The notes beneath the pieces are model-generated. The model had not been told where the DNA came from. It ran no database searches and worked only from the letters and a program-made list of their open reading frames with translations. Positions 46,013-58,230 of a stretch of 64,000 nt of DNA are shown here, one piece after another (position 1 is the stretch's first letter; the number at the start of each line of letters is the position of its first letter). This stretch comes from Nymphaea colorata (Eukaryota; Streptophyta; Magnoliopsida; Nymphaeales; Nymphaeaceae), in NCBI RefSeq assembly GCF_008831285.2, contig NC_045146.1, positions 4,722,972 to 4,786,971 of the forward strand. The letters run 5' to 3'. Made by a program: the position numbers and the translations under genes.

Positions 46013-47138
46013 CTTGGCCGGTAAGAGGCGTGACACTATGCCAACAAAAAATCTCAAAAAAAAAAAAAGACAACATAAAACCAAAGAAGTGAAAAACAAC
46101 AACAAATTGAAATCATACACTATGAGCCAAACCTTGGAATCATAGGTTCTGTTCCCGCCAAATTGTAACCATTTGACTGATTACTTTACAGAGATCTGTA
46201 AAAGAATATCACAAGTAAGCTTCAGAAAATACAAGCATTTCATAGTAAAAACACACAACAAACCTTGCCTTTCAAGTTCGATGTGAGACGAGGGAGCAGA
46301 GAAAAAATTTGAGGAACTCATGACCAAAATGCTAAGAGTTATCACCAGACTTAATCAATGAGTGGTACATTAAGCACCCAATCACGAACATCTCTAAAGT
46401 TCTAGTTTCAATTAGATCAGTCGTTTCTTAGGAACAAGGAACTCAAGCGTGGATTGGTCTTCTGCTAACAAGAACATGTACTAAGAAACGTGATCCTCTT
46501 TGCAAGGATTTTCGTCCTTCAATCCACATTTCAAGGTAGCAACTACTGCCTTTCACCGTACAAGAACATCCAAAGTTTAATTTCAATTATATAAAAAACC
46601 AAGGAACTCAACCGCGGACTGAATGAACTTCTAGACTCTTTTCTATTCAAAGGTTGAAAGCCTCAACGTAGTCCCACCTGAAGAAGGTAACCTTGTTATT
46701 TTGATAGGAGAGCGGTGACTCTACTTGTTTGCGCTAGATTGCCCGTGTCATCTCCGCATCGGGGAAGTTCAAGGCCGTAAGAATCGGATCCTAGCGGATT
46801 AGATCAGACCCGGAAAAAAAAGATCTGTAATTTTGTCCAACCGAAATGGAAATTTCAGCTTATCCCACAAATGACCTCACATTTAATCATATTTCCACAT
46901 GTTCCTTAGATGGAGTTTACTTTCACAGTAGCTTGAGTCTCCACAACGTTGTTCCTTACAAGGATCACATACACTGAGATAAAGAGAGCAAATGAAAAAG
47001 ACCATACTTGATTCAGGGTCTTCGACAGTTTGTAAATTTACCTCTTCCTACAACTCACCAAGTGGTTGGCATCTACAATCCAAGTTATTGCACGTATCAA
47101 CAGAAAAGTTTACAAGTGAACATAAGGGAACGAGGCAA
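46013..47138. other. No gene recognised
   Basis: It lies downstream of the NFS2 exon remnants. I looked for later NFS2 motifs (AEHHSC, SSHKMCGPTG) and did not find them. Confidence 0.5.
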
Positions 47139-47301
47139 GATATCATCTCCAGCTTTTAGGTTGGCAAGGCCCCAAGAATATGCTACCAGATTGATGGTCT
47201 CCGTGGCATTTCTTGTGAATACAATTTCTTTAGGTTTTGAACCATTAATAGAAACTGATATTTTCTTCCTTGCAAACTCAAAAGCATCGGTGGCTTTTGC
47301 A
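47139..47301 (-). pseudogene. NFS2: NFS2 (plastid cysteine desulfurase) exon remnant
   Basis: The minus strand encodes [20 protein letters not shown], then [20 protein letters not shown] and [13 protein letters not shown], which match plant SufS/NifS-type cysteine desulfurase. This PLP enzyme frees sulfur from cysteine for Fe-S clusters in plastids. An acceptor AG precedes TGCAAAAGCC and joins in phase to the exon at 48847. After GDD the sequence departs from the family (expected EVILTVAEHHS), and the domain with the PLP lysine is not found in the window. It is a truncated remnant. Confidence 0.8.
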
Positions 47302-47402
47302 CTGAATTCATAGGAACTGACAAAGCACAAATTTATCAGCATAACATTGCTCAAAAGGAAACTTCTATTAGTGAACAATGATAGACAAACAAAACACAAA
47401 AG

Positions 47403-47501
47403 TAATAAATGGGGCTAATCCATAACCCTCCAGTCGTAATAAATGGGGCTAATCCATAACCCTCCAGTCGTAATAAATGGGCTAATCCATAACCCTCCAG
47501 C
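47403..47501. repeat. 34-bp tandem repeat, three copies
   Basis: Three units of TAATAAATGGGGCTAATCCA... run head to tail; the last is slightly shorter. It sits between the NFS2 exons. Confidence 0.95.
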
Positions 47502-47569
47502 CAACCAATCAACGACTTGAGCATTGAACGAAGCATTGTGTCAAGTACATGAAAAAAAAGAATATCGGC

Positions 47570-47766
47570 AGAAATAAGTAGCAATAGTCTACTGTCCACT
47601 ATGCAGAACTACATGCATCAATATGAATGAACTTAAAAGCAGAAAGCTGCTTCAGTTTGAGGAATACCATCAGAAATAAGTAGCAATAGTCTACTGTCCA
47701 CTATGCAGAACTACATGCATCAATATGAATGAACTTAAAAGCCACAAAGCTGCTTAAGTTTGAGGG
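47570..47766. repeat. ~95-bp direct duplication
   Basis: The block CAGAAATAAGTAGCAATAGT... occurs at 47570 and again at 47671, almost unchanged. Confidence 0.9.
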
Positions 47767-48846
47767 TCACAAATTTGTCCATAACGCACATAAAATATAT
47801 CTGAATATAATTGAAAACAATAGAAAAATCGAAGAGCTTTGCAAGAAGTACAAACTCATGCATCTATTCCTGAGGATGCATGCAGTCACACTGATAATCA
47901 TTTTGAAAAATCCAGAAAATTGACAACAGAGCTAGCATTGTAGGGCATGCAAAATCATATTGGGTTTCAAAGAGAGATCTACTAACTGCTCCATTGCGTC
48001 AGATGTTGTATTGCAGATTCTAGATTGCCAGAGTGGTGGTTGACCTGTCATGGTTGTCAGAGGGTAAAGGGATGACTCCTAGTGACCTGATCCACAAACA
48101 CCACAAAATTATTGAACTCAATCCAAATCTCTTTCCATGGAAAGAGATGAAGACTCCACTTTAATTTCATGCTTCAATCAATGGTTTTCTGTCAACATAT
48201 GCAGAACTTCAATAAATAATGATCCAATATGCTTATATAGATGCTTTATCAGCCTGATTATAAAAGGCACAGTTAGGGATGCGGCAGATATTCCAGGTTG
48301 TCGAGATCAGATGGAGACCCTGATTATATTATCGACATGGTCCACTATACCTGACATAGACAAGATAGCTCAACAGCATTAGCCAATGATTTCACTTGTA
48401 ACATATTAATTATAGAAAATTATTAACATGAATGAGAGTACATGACATTAAGCACTTACATGGGTCGGACTGCTGCTGCCAGAAAGAATGAAAGAAGATA
48501 GGTGACACTGAGGTTCCAGGGTCTTTTCAAATACACAAATAATAAAACAATGAAATAATGCACAATACAAAATTATTGAAAAAAGATTAAATCAAACGAT
48601 TTATCATGCACCCAATGAACTACCTTTTTTTTTCCCTTTCTTGATATACAGAAACATAGAATTATAGAACAAGGAATTTTCTATTCTTGCTTCCTTTGCA
48701 AACAGGGCAATAAAACTAATTAATTGAAGAGTGGATCATTGTGGATGTCCAACTGTGAACATGAATGTGAGTGAGCAAGCAATCAAGACAATGGAGGGAG
48801 GGAGAGAGAGAGAGAAGGGTAGGTATGGGGCGTTATGTTGGGATAC

Positions 48847-48990
48847 CTTAAGTAATGAATATCGTGGTGAACATTTGAGTTGTAGCCCTCACATAATCAC
48901 AGAGAACATCCGAAACAGCATATGGCTTTTGAGATGTAGCTGCGTTGTCTAAATACACCAAGTTGGAACCATTCACCTCATACAAAATTT
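48847..48990 (-). pseudogene. NFS2: NFS2 upstream exon remnant, frameshifted
   Basis: On the minus strand, [20 protein letters not shown], then [11 protein letters not shown], then in another frame [14 protein letters not shown], ending TTAAG|GTATCC (donor). A one-base deletion at GATTATGTGAGG explains the frame change (the family has DYYE). The exon phase fits the one ending at 47301. Start uncertain. Confidence 0.8.
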
Positions 48991-49610
48991 ATGTAGTCAC
49001 TCTCCAATGCAAAACGAGAAACCAAGCCTCCACCAAGTAGAGGCCTCTTGGAAATAAAAGACAACCAGCAGACAATTTAGAATCATGTCCAGTAACATGT
49101 AAATTAAAATAAAGGGACCACCCAAGTGCTAGAGGAATAAAAAAAAAATTCAAGCCCTAGATTGATGACATAAAAATGCATGGATACAGACATGGGTGGA
49201 GCCATAAATTAGTAAGGTGGGGAAAAAGGGAAGGGGCATAAACCATTTCTAAATAAGTATTGAAACATTTAAGAATTCAAAGGGCTGAAGGCCTCGGCTG
49301 ATCCTTTTATTACAGAACTCTAATACATAAAAGATATTAACTACAACTAGAATGAATCTAAAAATAAAGATGAAATAGATGACATTTATACAACTCACAA
49401 AAACAAGATTAGGTGAAGCCAAGGACATACAAACATGCAACTTCCATAGAACTTTTCAAAAATATCACCTGGTGCTTTTGAAAAGAAATACCTTAAGTTT
49501 GGGTTATGCAATTAAGATGGAATAATGAGTGAGCTTTAATTACTTGTCCCAAATGGTCTACCTCTTCGAAGACAAAAGGAAATGATGGATAATTCATCAC
49601 GCTCAACATG
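48991..49610. other. No gene recognised
   Basis: Upstream of the NFS2 remnants. No transit-peptide exon is evident. Confidence 0.5.
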
Positions 49611-50637
49611 GTTGGACTTAGGCCTGGGCGCCGGGCCGGGCCGCCGCTGGCTACCCGGTACCCGGCCCGGTTCGGGCCCGGGTCCGGGCCCTTGTTTTAT
49701 CTTATCGGTCTTTCGCCTACTGTGCCCGGCCCGGCCCGACATCATAACGGGCCGGGTCCGGGTTAAGCTAACGGGCCCGTTGGGACCCGTTAGGCCCGTT
49801 AATTCGAGAATGGATTCAAGAGTTTCGATTTAAAATTTTTAGGAAATGCATTTAGGGATTTAGGGTTTTCGACAGGAGATTGCGCGTGCATTGAGTAAGC
49901 CTTGGCGCCACCACCGTCCTTCACCATCCACCTCTAGTCCACCACCGGCGCACCTCATGGCAGTCTTCACCTCCCGTTGCAGAAGGTAAGATCAACCCCA
50001 AATCCCATCCACTGCTTCAAATCGATTCAACTGATTCATTACAAATCTTTTATTTTTTTGTTGATTGACTCACCGTCGCTCTCCCCATCTTTCTCTGTTG
50101 TAAGATTAATGATGTTGGGTCATGGGAATGATGCATTTGCGGGTTGCAGGTTGGAAGGAAACTGGCGATCATAAGCGGAACTCGTGATCGTGACGGGAGG
50201 AGTGAGAGGGATCGGGCAGACCAGAACGGAGCTCATACACCATCCACGGCTTCCTCTATTCCCATTGCGACGTCACCGCGGCCATCGACCTCGCCCTCGC
50301 CCGCTTCGGCCGCCTCAACATCAAGGTCAACAACGAGGGCGTGAGCGGCACCGAGGATCGCCACGACATTCGGAAGGTCGACCTCGGCGGATTTCAGAGG
50401 GATTTCACCGTCAATGTGGACGGTGTCTTCTTGGGACAGTCGGCCCGGCCCGGTTAACAAAACGGGCCGGGTCGGGCTTCGGACGTAGTTGACGAGGCTC
50501 GGTACCCAGCCCGGCCCGGCCCGATAATAGTCGGGCCGGGTAGCGGGTCGACCTGATTCAAATCCGGACCCTTAACGACATTGACTAAACGGGTCGGGCC
50601 GGCCCGGCCCGGCCCGATGCCCAGGCCTAGTTGGACT
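49611..50637 (+). mobile_element. hAT-like nonautonomous element with captured SDR gene fragment
   Basis: A perfect 8-bp TSD, GTTGGACT (49611-49618 and 50630-50637), flanks terminal inverted repeats TAGGCCTGGGC/GCCCAGGCCTA (49619 and ending 50629). Both ends are rich in GGGCC/GGCCCG. The TSD length and TIR fit the hAT superfamily. No transposase is present. Confidence 0.85.
50184..50447 (+). pseudogene. Captured short-chain dehydrogenase fragment
   Basis: It lies inside the hAT-like element. One frame gives IVTGGVRGIGQT, the Rossmann TGGxxGIG motif. After a shift, another gives GFLYSHCDVTAAIDLALARF, then GRLNIKVNNEGVSG (NNAG motif as NNEG) and FTVNVDGVFLGQ. Order and spacing fit a plant SDR of the xanthoxin-dehydrogenase/tasselseed type. 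The catalytic S-Y-K region is absent. A possible intron precedes it (AAG|GTAAGATC near 49986 to TTGCAG|G near 50150). Confidence 0.75.
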
Positions 50638-51726
50638 AGGTTTGAGGGGTTTCATCTATTTCATGGAAGGACTAGCAATTTTGTAATGAAATGGGCAAAC
50701 ATTTTCAAGACCAAAGGGGGAGTGGTTAGTTCCTCCTATCCCTAGTTTGTAAGAAAAACAAGTTAAACTAGTTTCATCATAGGACTACCTTATGATCTTC
50801 CAAAGTGAGAACAAAAAGGTTTTTTTGGGAAGGGGGGGGGGATGAAAAAAACACTTTGAAAATGAGACTGGTTGAATCCATTGCTTACACATATAGATAT
50901 AGTGTATGGAATATGTGGACTTTTCATAGACCATCTGATGAATGTGATTGATGGTTCATCAGGTGCCATGAGAAATTGCTTTGTCAAAATATAAGTTGTC
51001 ATTCACTTTCTTGCAAAACTAACTTAACACCTTATGAATTATCAATCAAGTCTTTTAGGTGGCTCATAGACAACCTCTGTGCTCTTTGTAATTACTCTGT
51101 CCCCATATTTTGTGAACTGTACATAGCCATGTATATGGTGCACATTTTTGCATGGCCATGAATCCATGTAATGCATTCATTTACAGTTTTAACAACAACA
51201 TGAAGACCTGATAAACACAAATGAACGTAGTTATCTTACTTGTAACTGTGCATTTCTTTGGAAAAAAAAAATCAGTTTGTCCTTTTTGGTTTTCCTTTTT
51301 CCTTTAATCTGAGTAGGTGACTTACCTAGGTTTCCCCTATGCCTTTTGCCTCCATTGGTAGAAATAGAATGATGCTACTGATGAGTATTGCATAGTGTTG
51401 ATCAGTGATCACAATGTTATTCTTGACATGACACGTATTATGAGTTAATGTAGATCAGTCTTGTTCAATATTAGTAACTGACATAACTAGAAAGTTATTT
51501 TTGTTTCTTCGTGGTCAGATTAAATTTTATCTGTTGAATTACTTTCAGAAAAAAATGTCAAAGAAAGAAGGAAAATTGGTAAATACTGTTTATCTAGTTG
51601 GTCTTATGAACCTGAAATTTTCACTTTCTCGGTCTGTGGTATAGCTTTGAATGGTCATCTCTCCTGCCCCTTTTTTTTGTTATTCATGGGTAAATTGATT
51701 TTCTATTGTGGATCAAAATTGCAGCA
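50638..51726. other. No gene recognised
   Basis: AT-rich sequence with no coding pattern I can support. Confidence 0.5.
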
Positions 51727-52829
51727 ATCTTAAGTAGGGTTGCACACGAGCCGAGTCGAGCTCGAGCTTGCCCAACTCGAGCTCGACTCGACTCAACGAG
51801 CTCGAGCTCGAACTTGAGTCGAGCTGCCTAACACAAGCTCGATTTTGACTCGATTAACAAAGTCGAGCTCGAGCTGGACTCGCTTAACTCGAGTGCACAA
51901 CAGAAAAGCAAAACAACAACGAGCATCAGCGGCAAGAGAAGGCAAATGAAAAACATCTAGTGCAACTTAAATGAAGTAAAGGAATCAAAACGTACTGGAT
52001 ATGAAATGCAAAATGATCTCAAGAGTTATCCCTTTCTAAGATATCTGCCAAAATAAAAAGCAGAAAAATGATTAATAAGAGGATGAAGTCAAGGATTTGT
52101 TTTAAAGCACATGAGCATTAGCATACCATCGGGCATTAGGCAAAGGGCGGTGGTGGGCCGGTGGCGGTGGCAGAGAAGGAAAAGGAGGAGGAAATGCAGA
52201 CGGTGAGGGCCGTGGGGCTGTCGTTCCCGTGCTTGTGCAGGCCATGTGAAGGTGAGCCTGTGAGGATGAGGTCAAGAGAGTTTAAGAGAGAGAGAGGCAA
52301 AGAAAGAGCACATGAAAAAGAGGGGAACATACCTGGTGCTCACACTGTCACACACCAAGAGTTGCCCATCTTTTGGGTCGTCTATGGACTGTCATGGGGA
52401 GCCTAAATGACAACGCAGGCGGCAGGCCGGACGGTGGAGCTGGTGGTTAGATGCCGAATGCCGAATGGTGGAGATGGTGTGCGGCAGACAGGCGGACTCG
52501 CGGAGAGGAGAGGACTGAGGTGTGAGGATAGTCGACGGAAGAGAGAGACTCTAAAGGGGAAAAGAAAAATAAGTATAACCGACCAATTTTTACCCTAAAC
52601 CGGTGAACCGGTTTTGGTAAGTTGGTGTATCGGTTTTCAAGTTTTAACTGGTTTTATAAAGACGAGTCGAGTTCTTAAAACTCGAACTCGACTCATTTAC
52701 TCATTCGAGTATCATTGTAAGCTCGAACTTGACTCGTTTATAAGCTTGTTGAGCTCGAGCCGAGTTTAATCGAACAAGTTCGAGTCGAGCCCGAGTTGGC
52801 TCGACTAGTTGTGCAGTCCTAATCTTAAG
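51727..52829. mobile_element. hAT-like nonautonomous element (GAGTCGAG-rich family)
   Basis: A perfect 8-bp TSD, ATCTTAAG (51727-51734 and 52822-52829), flanks TAGGGTTGCACA and TGTGCAGTCCTA ends. Both subterminal regions are packed with GAGCTCGAG/GAGTCGAG. The middle (about 52140-52570) is G/A-rich and may be captured exon sequence (MAVAEKEKEEEMQTVRAVGL, then a GTGAGCC donor-like site). I cannot identify its source. Confidence 0.85.
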
Positions 52830-53939
52830 CCATTTTGAGATACACAAATGTGATTTTTCTAACCCTTTAGAATGATATACTTGTAAGAAAAATTACTGCA
52901 GTTAGGAGAGCTTGATAATTTGATTGTTTACCTAGTACAAGATCTGATTGTCCAACTGAAGTGCACACCTAAGAAGCAAACACAAAGAAACATATAGAGT
53001 TACCTGTTCACTTCTTGAGAACCATGGAAGCGAGATTCAATGTACTGGGAGAAGCTTAGCTTATCTAGCAATCACATGCAACTCTCTTTTTTCCACTGAT
53101 TTCATGTCTACCTCTGTAGACAAAAGTTTTAACTTCAACTTAGTTTGTAGTTCTAGGGTGATTTAGCTGCGAGTTATGATTTGTCCAATCTAGTGATGTG
53201 ACTCAATACCGTGTTAAGAATAATTTCATTATCAGTGGCTGAGGGACTGTTATAAAAAAAAATTGAGCCTTTTGTTGCTTGTCTATGCATGGGTGTTATG
53301 AATCATTATGCTCTCAGTGACTAAGGGGTGTTATCAAGAAATTGAGCTTTACCTTGCTTGTCTATGCATGGGAAATTTAAACAAATGATGTCCTTGCTTC
53401 TTCTTGCATGATTCTTATGACTTCTTCATAAAAGTCCTCATTTTGGTAGGGCCATTAAGCAACAACCTTTTGACTACATTGTGTTTACTTTTCAATTTGT
53501 AGGACCAATTTTCTTGTTCTTCATTTAGTTAAATTTCACATTTAACATACAATATGTCTTATTGGATTGCATTTGTCCATTGCGTTCTAGTGCCAACCGT
53601 TCGAGGTCACACGATTTTGTGGACCCCGTCTTAATGATAATGTGGAATCTTTTAGAGGCACTTCCAACTCCACAAATGTTTGTCCAATTCAGGCATGTCT
53701 AATTCAAAATTTCTATGAATATGTTCCGTCATCACTTGTTCCATGTTTCTATGCTACTCCCTTTAAAGTTGTACATCATTTTAAAAGCCCTAGCATCTCT
53801 ATGTTTCTGCTTTCATGCTTTATAATTATCTCATGTCTGGCCTTGATTTGGATCTTGATGTCATGCTGGCATCAATACTTTTATAAAAGAGAAACTTTTC
53901 AGTTTTGCTTAAAAACATTTTGAAAGTGTTTTTTCATTG
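52830..53939. other. No gene; ~80-bp imperfect direct repeat
   Basis: Two imperfect copies of a block ending GCTTGTCTATGCATGGG (about 53236-53293 and 53317-53373). Nothing else recognised. Confidence 0.5.
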
Positions 53940-55288
53940 AGCATGAGATAATGATGAAGGTATGAGATAACAACGAAGGTATGATAATGATAAAAATATG
54001 AGATAATGACAAGATGTGATATGACGAAAGTATGAAATAATTACAGATATATGATAATTTATTAATTTATAATGTTTAGTATTAAAGTAAATATACATAT
54101 TGGTAATGGAATTCTGCTGGTTGTATAATTACGTGCGTATAACACGCCCTCCCACCAACCGAAAACATATATCTAGAAACGGGGCCTACGAGGCCCGGCC
54201 GGGCAGTTGGGTCGGGCCTACAGCCTGAGTCCGGCCCGTTTGCCACCCTCGTCCGCGAGGGCATAATGCGCGCAAAATAAGATCTCTGAAGCTTCTACCT
54301 TTCTCTTGTTGCTCGCGGTGTGATGTTCCTCTTTTGAAATCCCTCAGTTGCTTCCTTTTCTTATGCTGGAAGCTTCACTCTCCTCCATCGTGACGTCTTC
54401 AGTTGTCCACCACGGCTTCCTCCGCTCTCCCCTACAGTGACGCCATTGCTCCTTCGTTTTTTTTTTCTTTCCCCCTATCGGTTACACGGCGAGAACCTCC
54501 ATTTCTCTTTTCTCTCTGCCCCATCGCCTCCATCTGCCTTTTCTCTCGGGCATCCTGCACAGAGGAAAAAGGGGAGGAGGGGAGTGGATGGCCTTCATCA
54601 CCGTTCTTCATCCTACAGGAAGCTGTAGCGCGCTGTTCGATGAATAGGAGGGCTGACTCTTGCTCCCTTAGCATTCTCACAACATTCTTTCTCGCGTCGA
54701 TCAGCCATTTCAGGTGTGGATTTCTATCTTCATATTTCCTTTTTGTTTTGCCTTTTATTTATTTTTCTGCTGCATTTTCCTGTCTTTGTTTTTTTTTTAA
54801 AATGATATGATTTTGGATGTTGAATTTTATGTATGTATCATATCTGCTGATATAATGTCTTATTCTTATTCTTCTTTTCCCCCATCTTTCTATCTCGATT
54901 TATATCCATATTCTTCAAGTATTTGGTTTGATTTGGATGTAGTTTTATGAAGAAAATTTGCTTTGTCGGGATCGCTGTTGTAGTCTCTGTTTTTTCTCTT
55001 CATGGTCTATGTTTCCTCTTCATTCATGTGATTTTATACTTTTTGTTATACAGTTGTTGGGTGCGTAATTGTAGTTCAAAGAAACCATGTCTTGAAGAAT
55101 GCTTTTGAAGATACTGATGTTTTTTTTTTGTACCAGCATTTTGCTATGATTGTCATGCATAAAAAAAAAATCATAAAGAACTATTAGAGTATTGATAAAT
55201 AATTGGTTTAGATTTGATTTGTTTTGCTTTTACGGGCACTGACTCGGGTGAGTTTTGTCCGTGCTGCGCCGGTGACAACTTTGTCTTT
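53940..55288. repeat. Right inner arm of large inverted repeat
   Basis: Reverse complement of 44.9-46.0 kb. The arm is interrupted after TTTGTCTTTT by the insertion at 55289. Confidence 0.85.
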
Positions 55289-57869
55289 TGAAGGGGCGTT
55301 TGTTAGGCTGGAAATCTACTATTCATCCAAAAAAATATTTCAAATTTTCAAAATTTTCGTGTGTAACAAACACGGAAAGAAATTTTCGACCCTTGAGGTT
55401 GATTCCAAAAATATTTTTTCGTATTTCACCTAGGCCCGTTTGATGGGGTGGAATTTATAACAAACAGGTTTTGAAAAAACGGAAATTTTTTTTTGTTTGA
55501 TCAATTTCAGAAATTTATTTTTGAATTTTTTTTTCTAAAAATAAATTTCTCGCCATGAAAGGGCCCCTAGTGAAAATATATTTCCGGCCCGTTAGGGCAC
55601 GCTCTTCTTCACTCGCCTCACGCAGGCCTCTTCACCTTGAGGGCTTCATCGTTTTGAAAGCTTCCTCGACCCTGTTCATCCGCATCTGTCGGTGGTGGAA
55701 CCGCATCACAGCAGCAGCGTTGTCTTTCTCAACTGCAGCAGCGTTACCTCCAGGTACTGCTCTCTCTCTCTCTCTCTCTTTATATATATATATATCTATA
55801 TATATATAAACAATGAGGTAAGACGCAGGAGGTGCTTCCTGCAAAAGCAAGGGAGGGGGTAAAGGAAAAGAGGGGAAGAAGATTACCAGAGAAGCTTATG
55901 GTTTGGGATAGAGAAGCGGAGTGATGGCCGAATCCTTTCCGTTCCATGCGTTTGAATGTGACGGTAGTTTGGTGAAACGAAAATGCCCACAGGGCAGGCG
56001 AGGGGATTTTTGTGCGTTGGCGTGTGGTGGAACGAAAATGCGCACAGTGAGCAGGGTGAGGGGAACTTTCGAGTGGCGGAGTGAGGCCATCTTCTGATTG
56101 CTTTTGAATTTGATTGGTTACTGTTTTTCTGTTTTGAATGATTGGCTTACAGACATCGGATATTATGCATCATTTTGCATGAAGGTGCTAACAGAAGCGA
56201 GTGTTTTTATTTTATTTTTTCTCTCTTTGAATGCTTCGATATCCAATACTTGGTTCGCAACTTAAAACCTGGAATTTGCATTTTTCTGGCTAAACCGAAT
56301 GCAATTAAACTTCTGCTAGCAGGCTTGAAATCCAATTTCGTACTTTGTTTTTTAAAGTTCAGCCATCATTAACTTGCCCAAATTGCATTTTTTGGTAAAA
56401 AAAACCCTTCTTTAACCCGTTGCTGTGTCTCTGTTCTTACAGACCCTAGATTGGTGGTTAGGGTTGCAAAAAGATCCATCTTAACCAGGTCCATGTAGAT
56501 GTGGACGAATCACAGTGTTCTTACAGCTTATGATATTGCTGTTATGAGCTAGTCAAAATTCCTCTTATGCAGTGTAATTTTGTACTTATGCATGTTTGAT
56601 GCTTAAGCTTGTGATTGTGGAAGTTCTTTTTCCTTTTCAAACTATGCATGAATTATGCCACTGGGTTTATTCAGCTCCTACTTGTTTTATGTTAAAAAAT
56701 AAAAAATTTATTAAGCTGTTGAAAACTTGAATAAAGTAGGAGCAAGAACTTCAAATTCTGACAATAATGCGGGTGTCATATTCTGTATCTTGCTGTTATA
56801 GCTACTCCTAACATTATGCATTAGAACACAGATGGCAAACAGAAAAAGCCTCACTTTTAATTCTTGGAGCTTTATAGCATCGCATTCTGGAAGCGAAAAT
56901 CTTTATTACTTGGATCCACAACTTTTCTTGTTTACGCGGGGGTGTGGAAAAGGCATTTCAGCTCTTGAGACTCTAGAACACAGAAGGTTTTTAGAAGAAA
57001 TTTTTTATAAGCAAATCCAATTCAGAGGATGCATTTGGCTGGTTAAGTATAGAGGCAGATGTTTGGTGTCAGGTGTATGTTCATGAATCAGAAAGGGAAA
57101 AGAAATGAATCTTTATAAGCAATAGTTATATCTGTCTTCCCTGCACAAGTTTCAGCCTAGTGCTGCTACTGTGAGCTGGCAATCTGGCATTAGAAGAGTT
57201 ACTTATCTAGTGTTTCTATTTGATGTTTGTTTCTGGAAGGCAAGAATGATTTTGTGCATGGGTTTCATGATTTGATAACTCATAATTGAACTTGCACCTC
57301 ATTTAGATTTCTTGTGCTGTGTATGGGATGTTTGTGGGAAACGAGAATAGCTTTATTCACGGTTTGATGACCTTGAATCATTTTTCTTTGGATATCTTCC
57401 TCTTGTACCAATTGAAAAGATCTCCAAGACATTCGAGGGGAAGAAGAAAAAGAAAGAATCAGGTGAAATGGAGGGCATCACCGAGATATCTGATTGATGA
57501 TCATCGCTGGGTCTTGTCGGTGTTAAGAAGTGCTTTGGAGGGTTTAGGCTATCTTATGCCCAAGGTGCATGTGTATTTCTTAATCAGCGTGCTCTGTATA
57601 GTTTTTCTTGTTAGATCATGTTGAACTTGGTTCAAATGCTTGTGTACGTGGTTTCATGTTCCTCTATTGTAAATCTGGAAAAATGTTTCCTTATTATCAA
57701 ACTAAGAAGAAATATATTTCTTTATCATCAAACTCAAAAATATATTTTTGGAAATTTATTTCTCAGTCATCACACACACATCAAAATGCGAATCGGAAAG
57801 ATTTTTCCCATTCATTTTTTCCAGGAAATATATTTCCAGAAATATATTTTCAATTCCAGATTTCCAGGC
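55289..57869. mobile_element. 2.6-kb insertion splitting the inverted-repeat arm
   Basis: It is absent from the left arm, where the flanks are joined. The ends are weakly inverted: GTTAGGCTGGAAATCT at left, and the complement of GGCCTGGAAATCTGG at right. It contains a (CT)n-(TA)n tract (about 55762-55808) and a possible nested short element (55431-55569). No transposase is seen, so the class is unresolved. Confidence 0.6.
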
Positions 57870-58130
57870 CATTTAACTTGAACGTCTAAGTTTGAAGCTC
57901 ACACATTTAGGGTTTAACTCGTTCACGTGTGAGCTTCGAGTGCCGCCCACCTCCCTCGACCTCCTTAACTGACGACTCCTCGGGCGAGAATCTGATTTTT
58001 TCCGACTGCCCTCCCTCCTTCATCCTCTGGCGACTTACCGTGAGCATCGAATCGGTGACAGCATAATTGATTTTATGAACTTGTGAATCGGCGACAACAT
58101 CGTGAGTTTACAAATCTTTTGTTTTTTTGT
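57870..58130 (+). promoter_or_regulatory. Telo-box and leader of inverted snoRNA cluster
   Basis: TTTAGGGTTT (57906-57915) is followed by the same leader as the other copies and a GTGAGTTTAC site near 58100. Confidence 0.5.
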
Positions 58131-58230
58131 TTCTTCCTAATGTATTCATGCTTGACATCTTGTTTATTTCGTTTTTTTCATGTGTTGGCTTATTTTCTAT
58201 TGATTTGCCTCAATTTGTGCATGCTGTTCT

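Noticed and set aside
54403-54810. 135-residue open frame with a shadow in the inverted arm
   Set aside because: The homologous frame in the left arm has different length and start; no domain. Left as inverted-repeat sequence.
55431-55569. Possible nested Tourist-like MITE (TAGGCCCGTTT... to ...GGGCCCCTA)
   Set aside because: The ends are only partly complementary and no clear target duplication is visible; kept as a note within the larger insertion.
56832-57086. 84-residue open frame MANRKSLTFNSW...
   Set aside because: No recognisable motif and it lies within an insertion absent from the sister arm.
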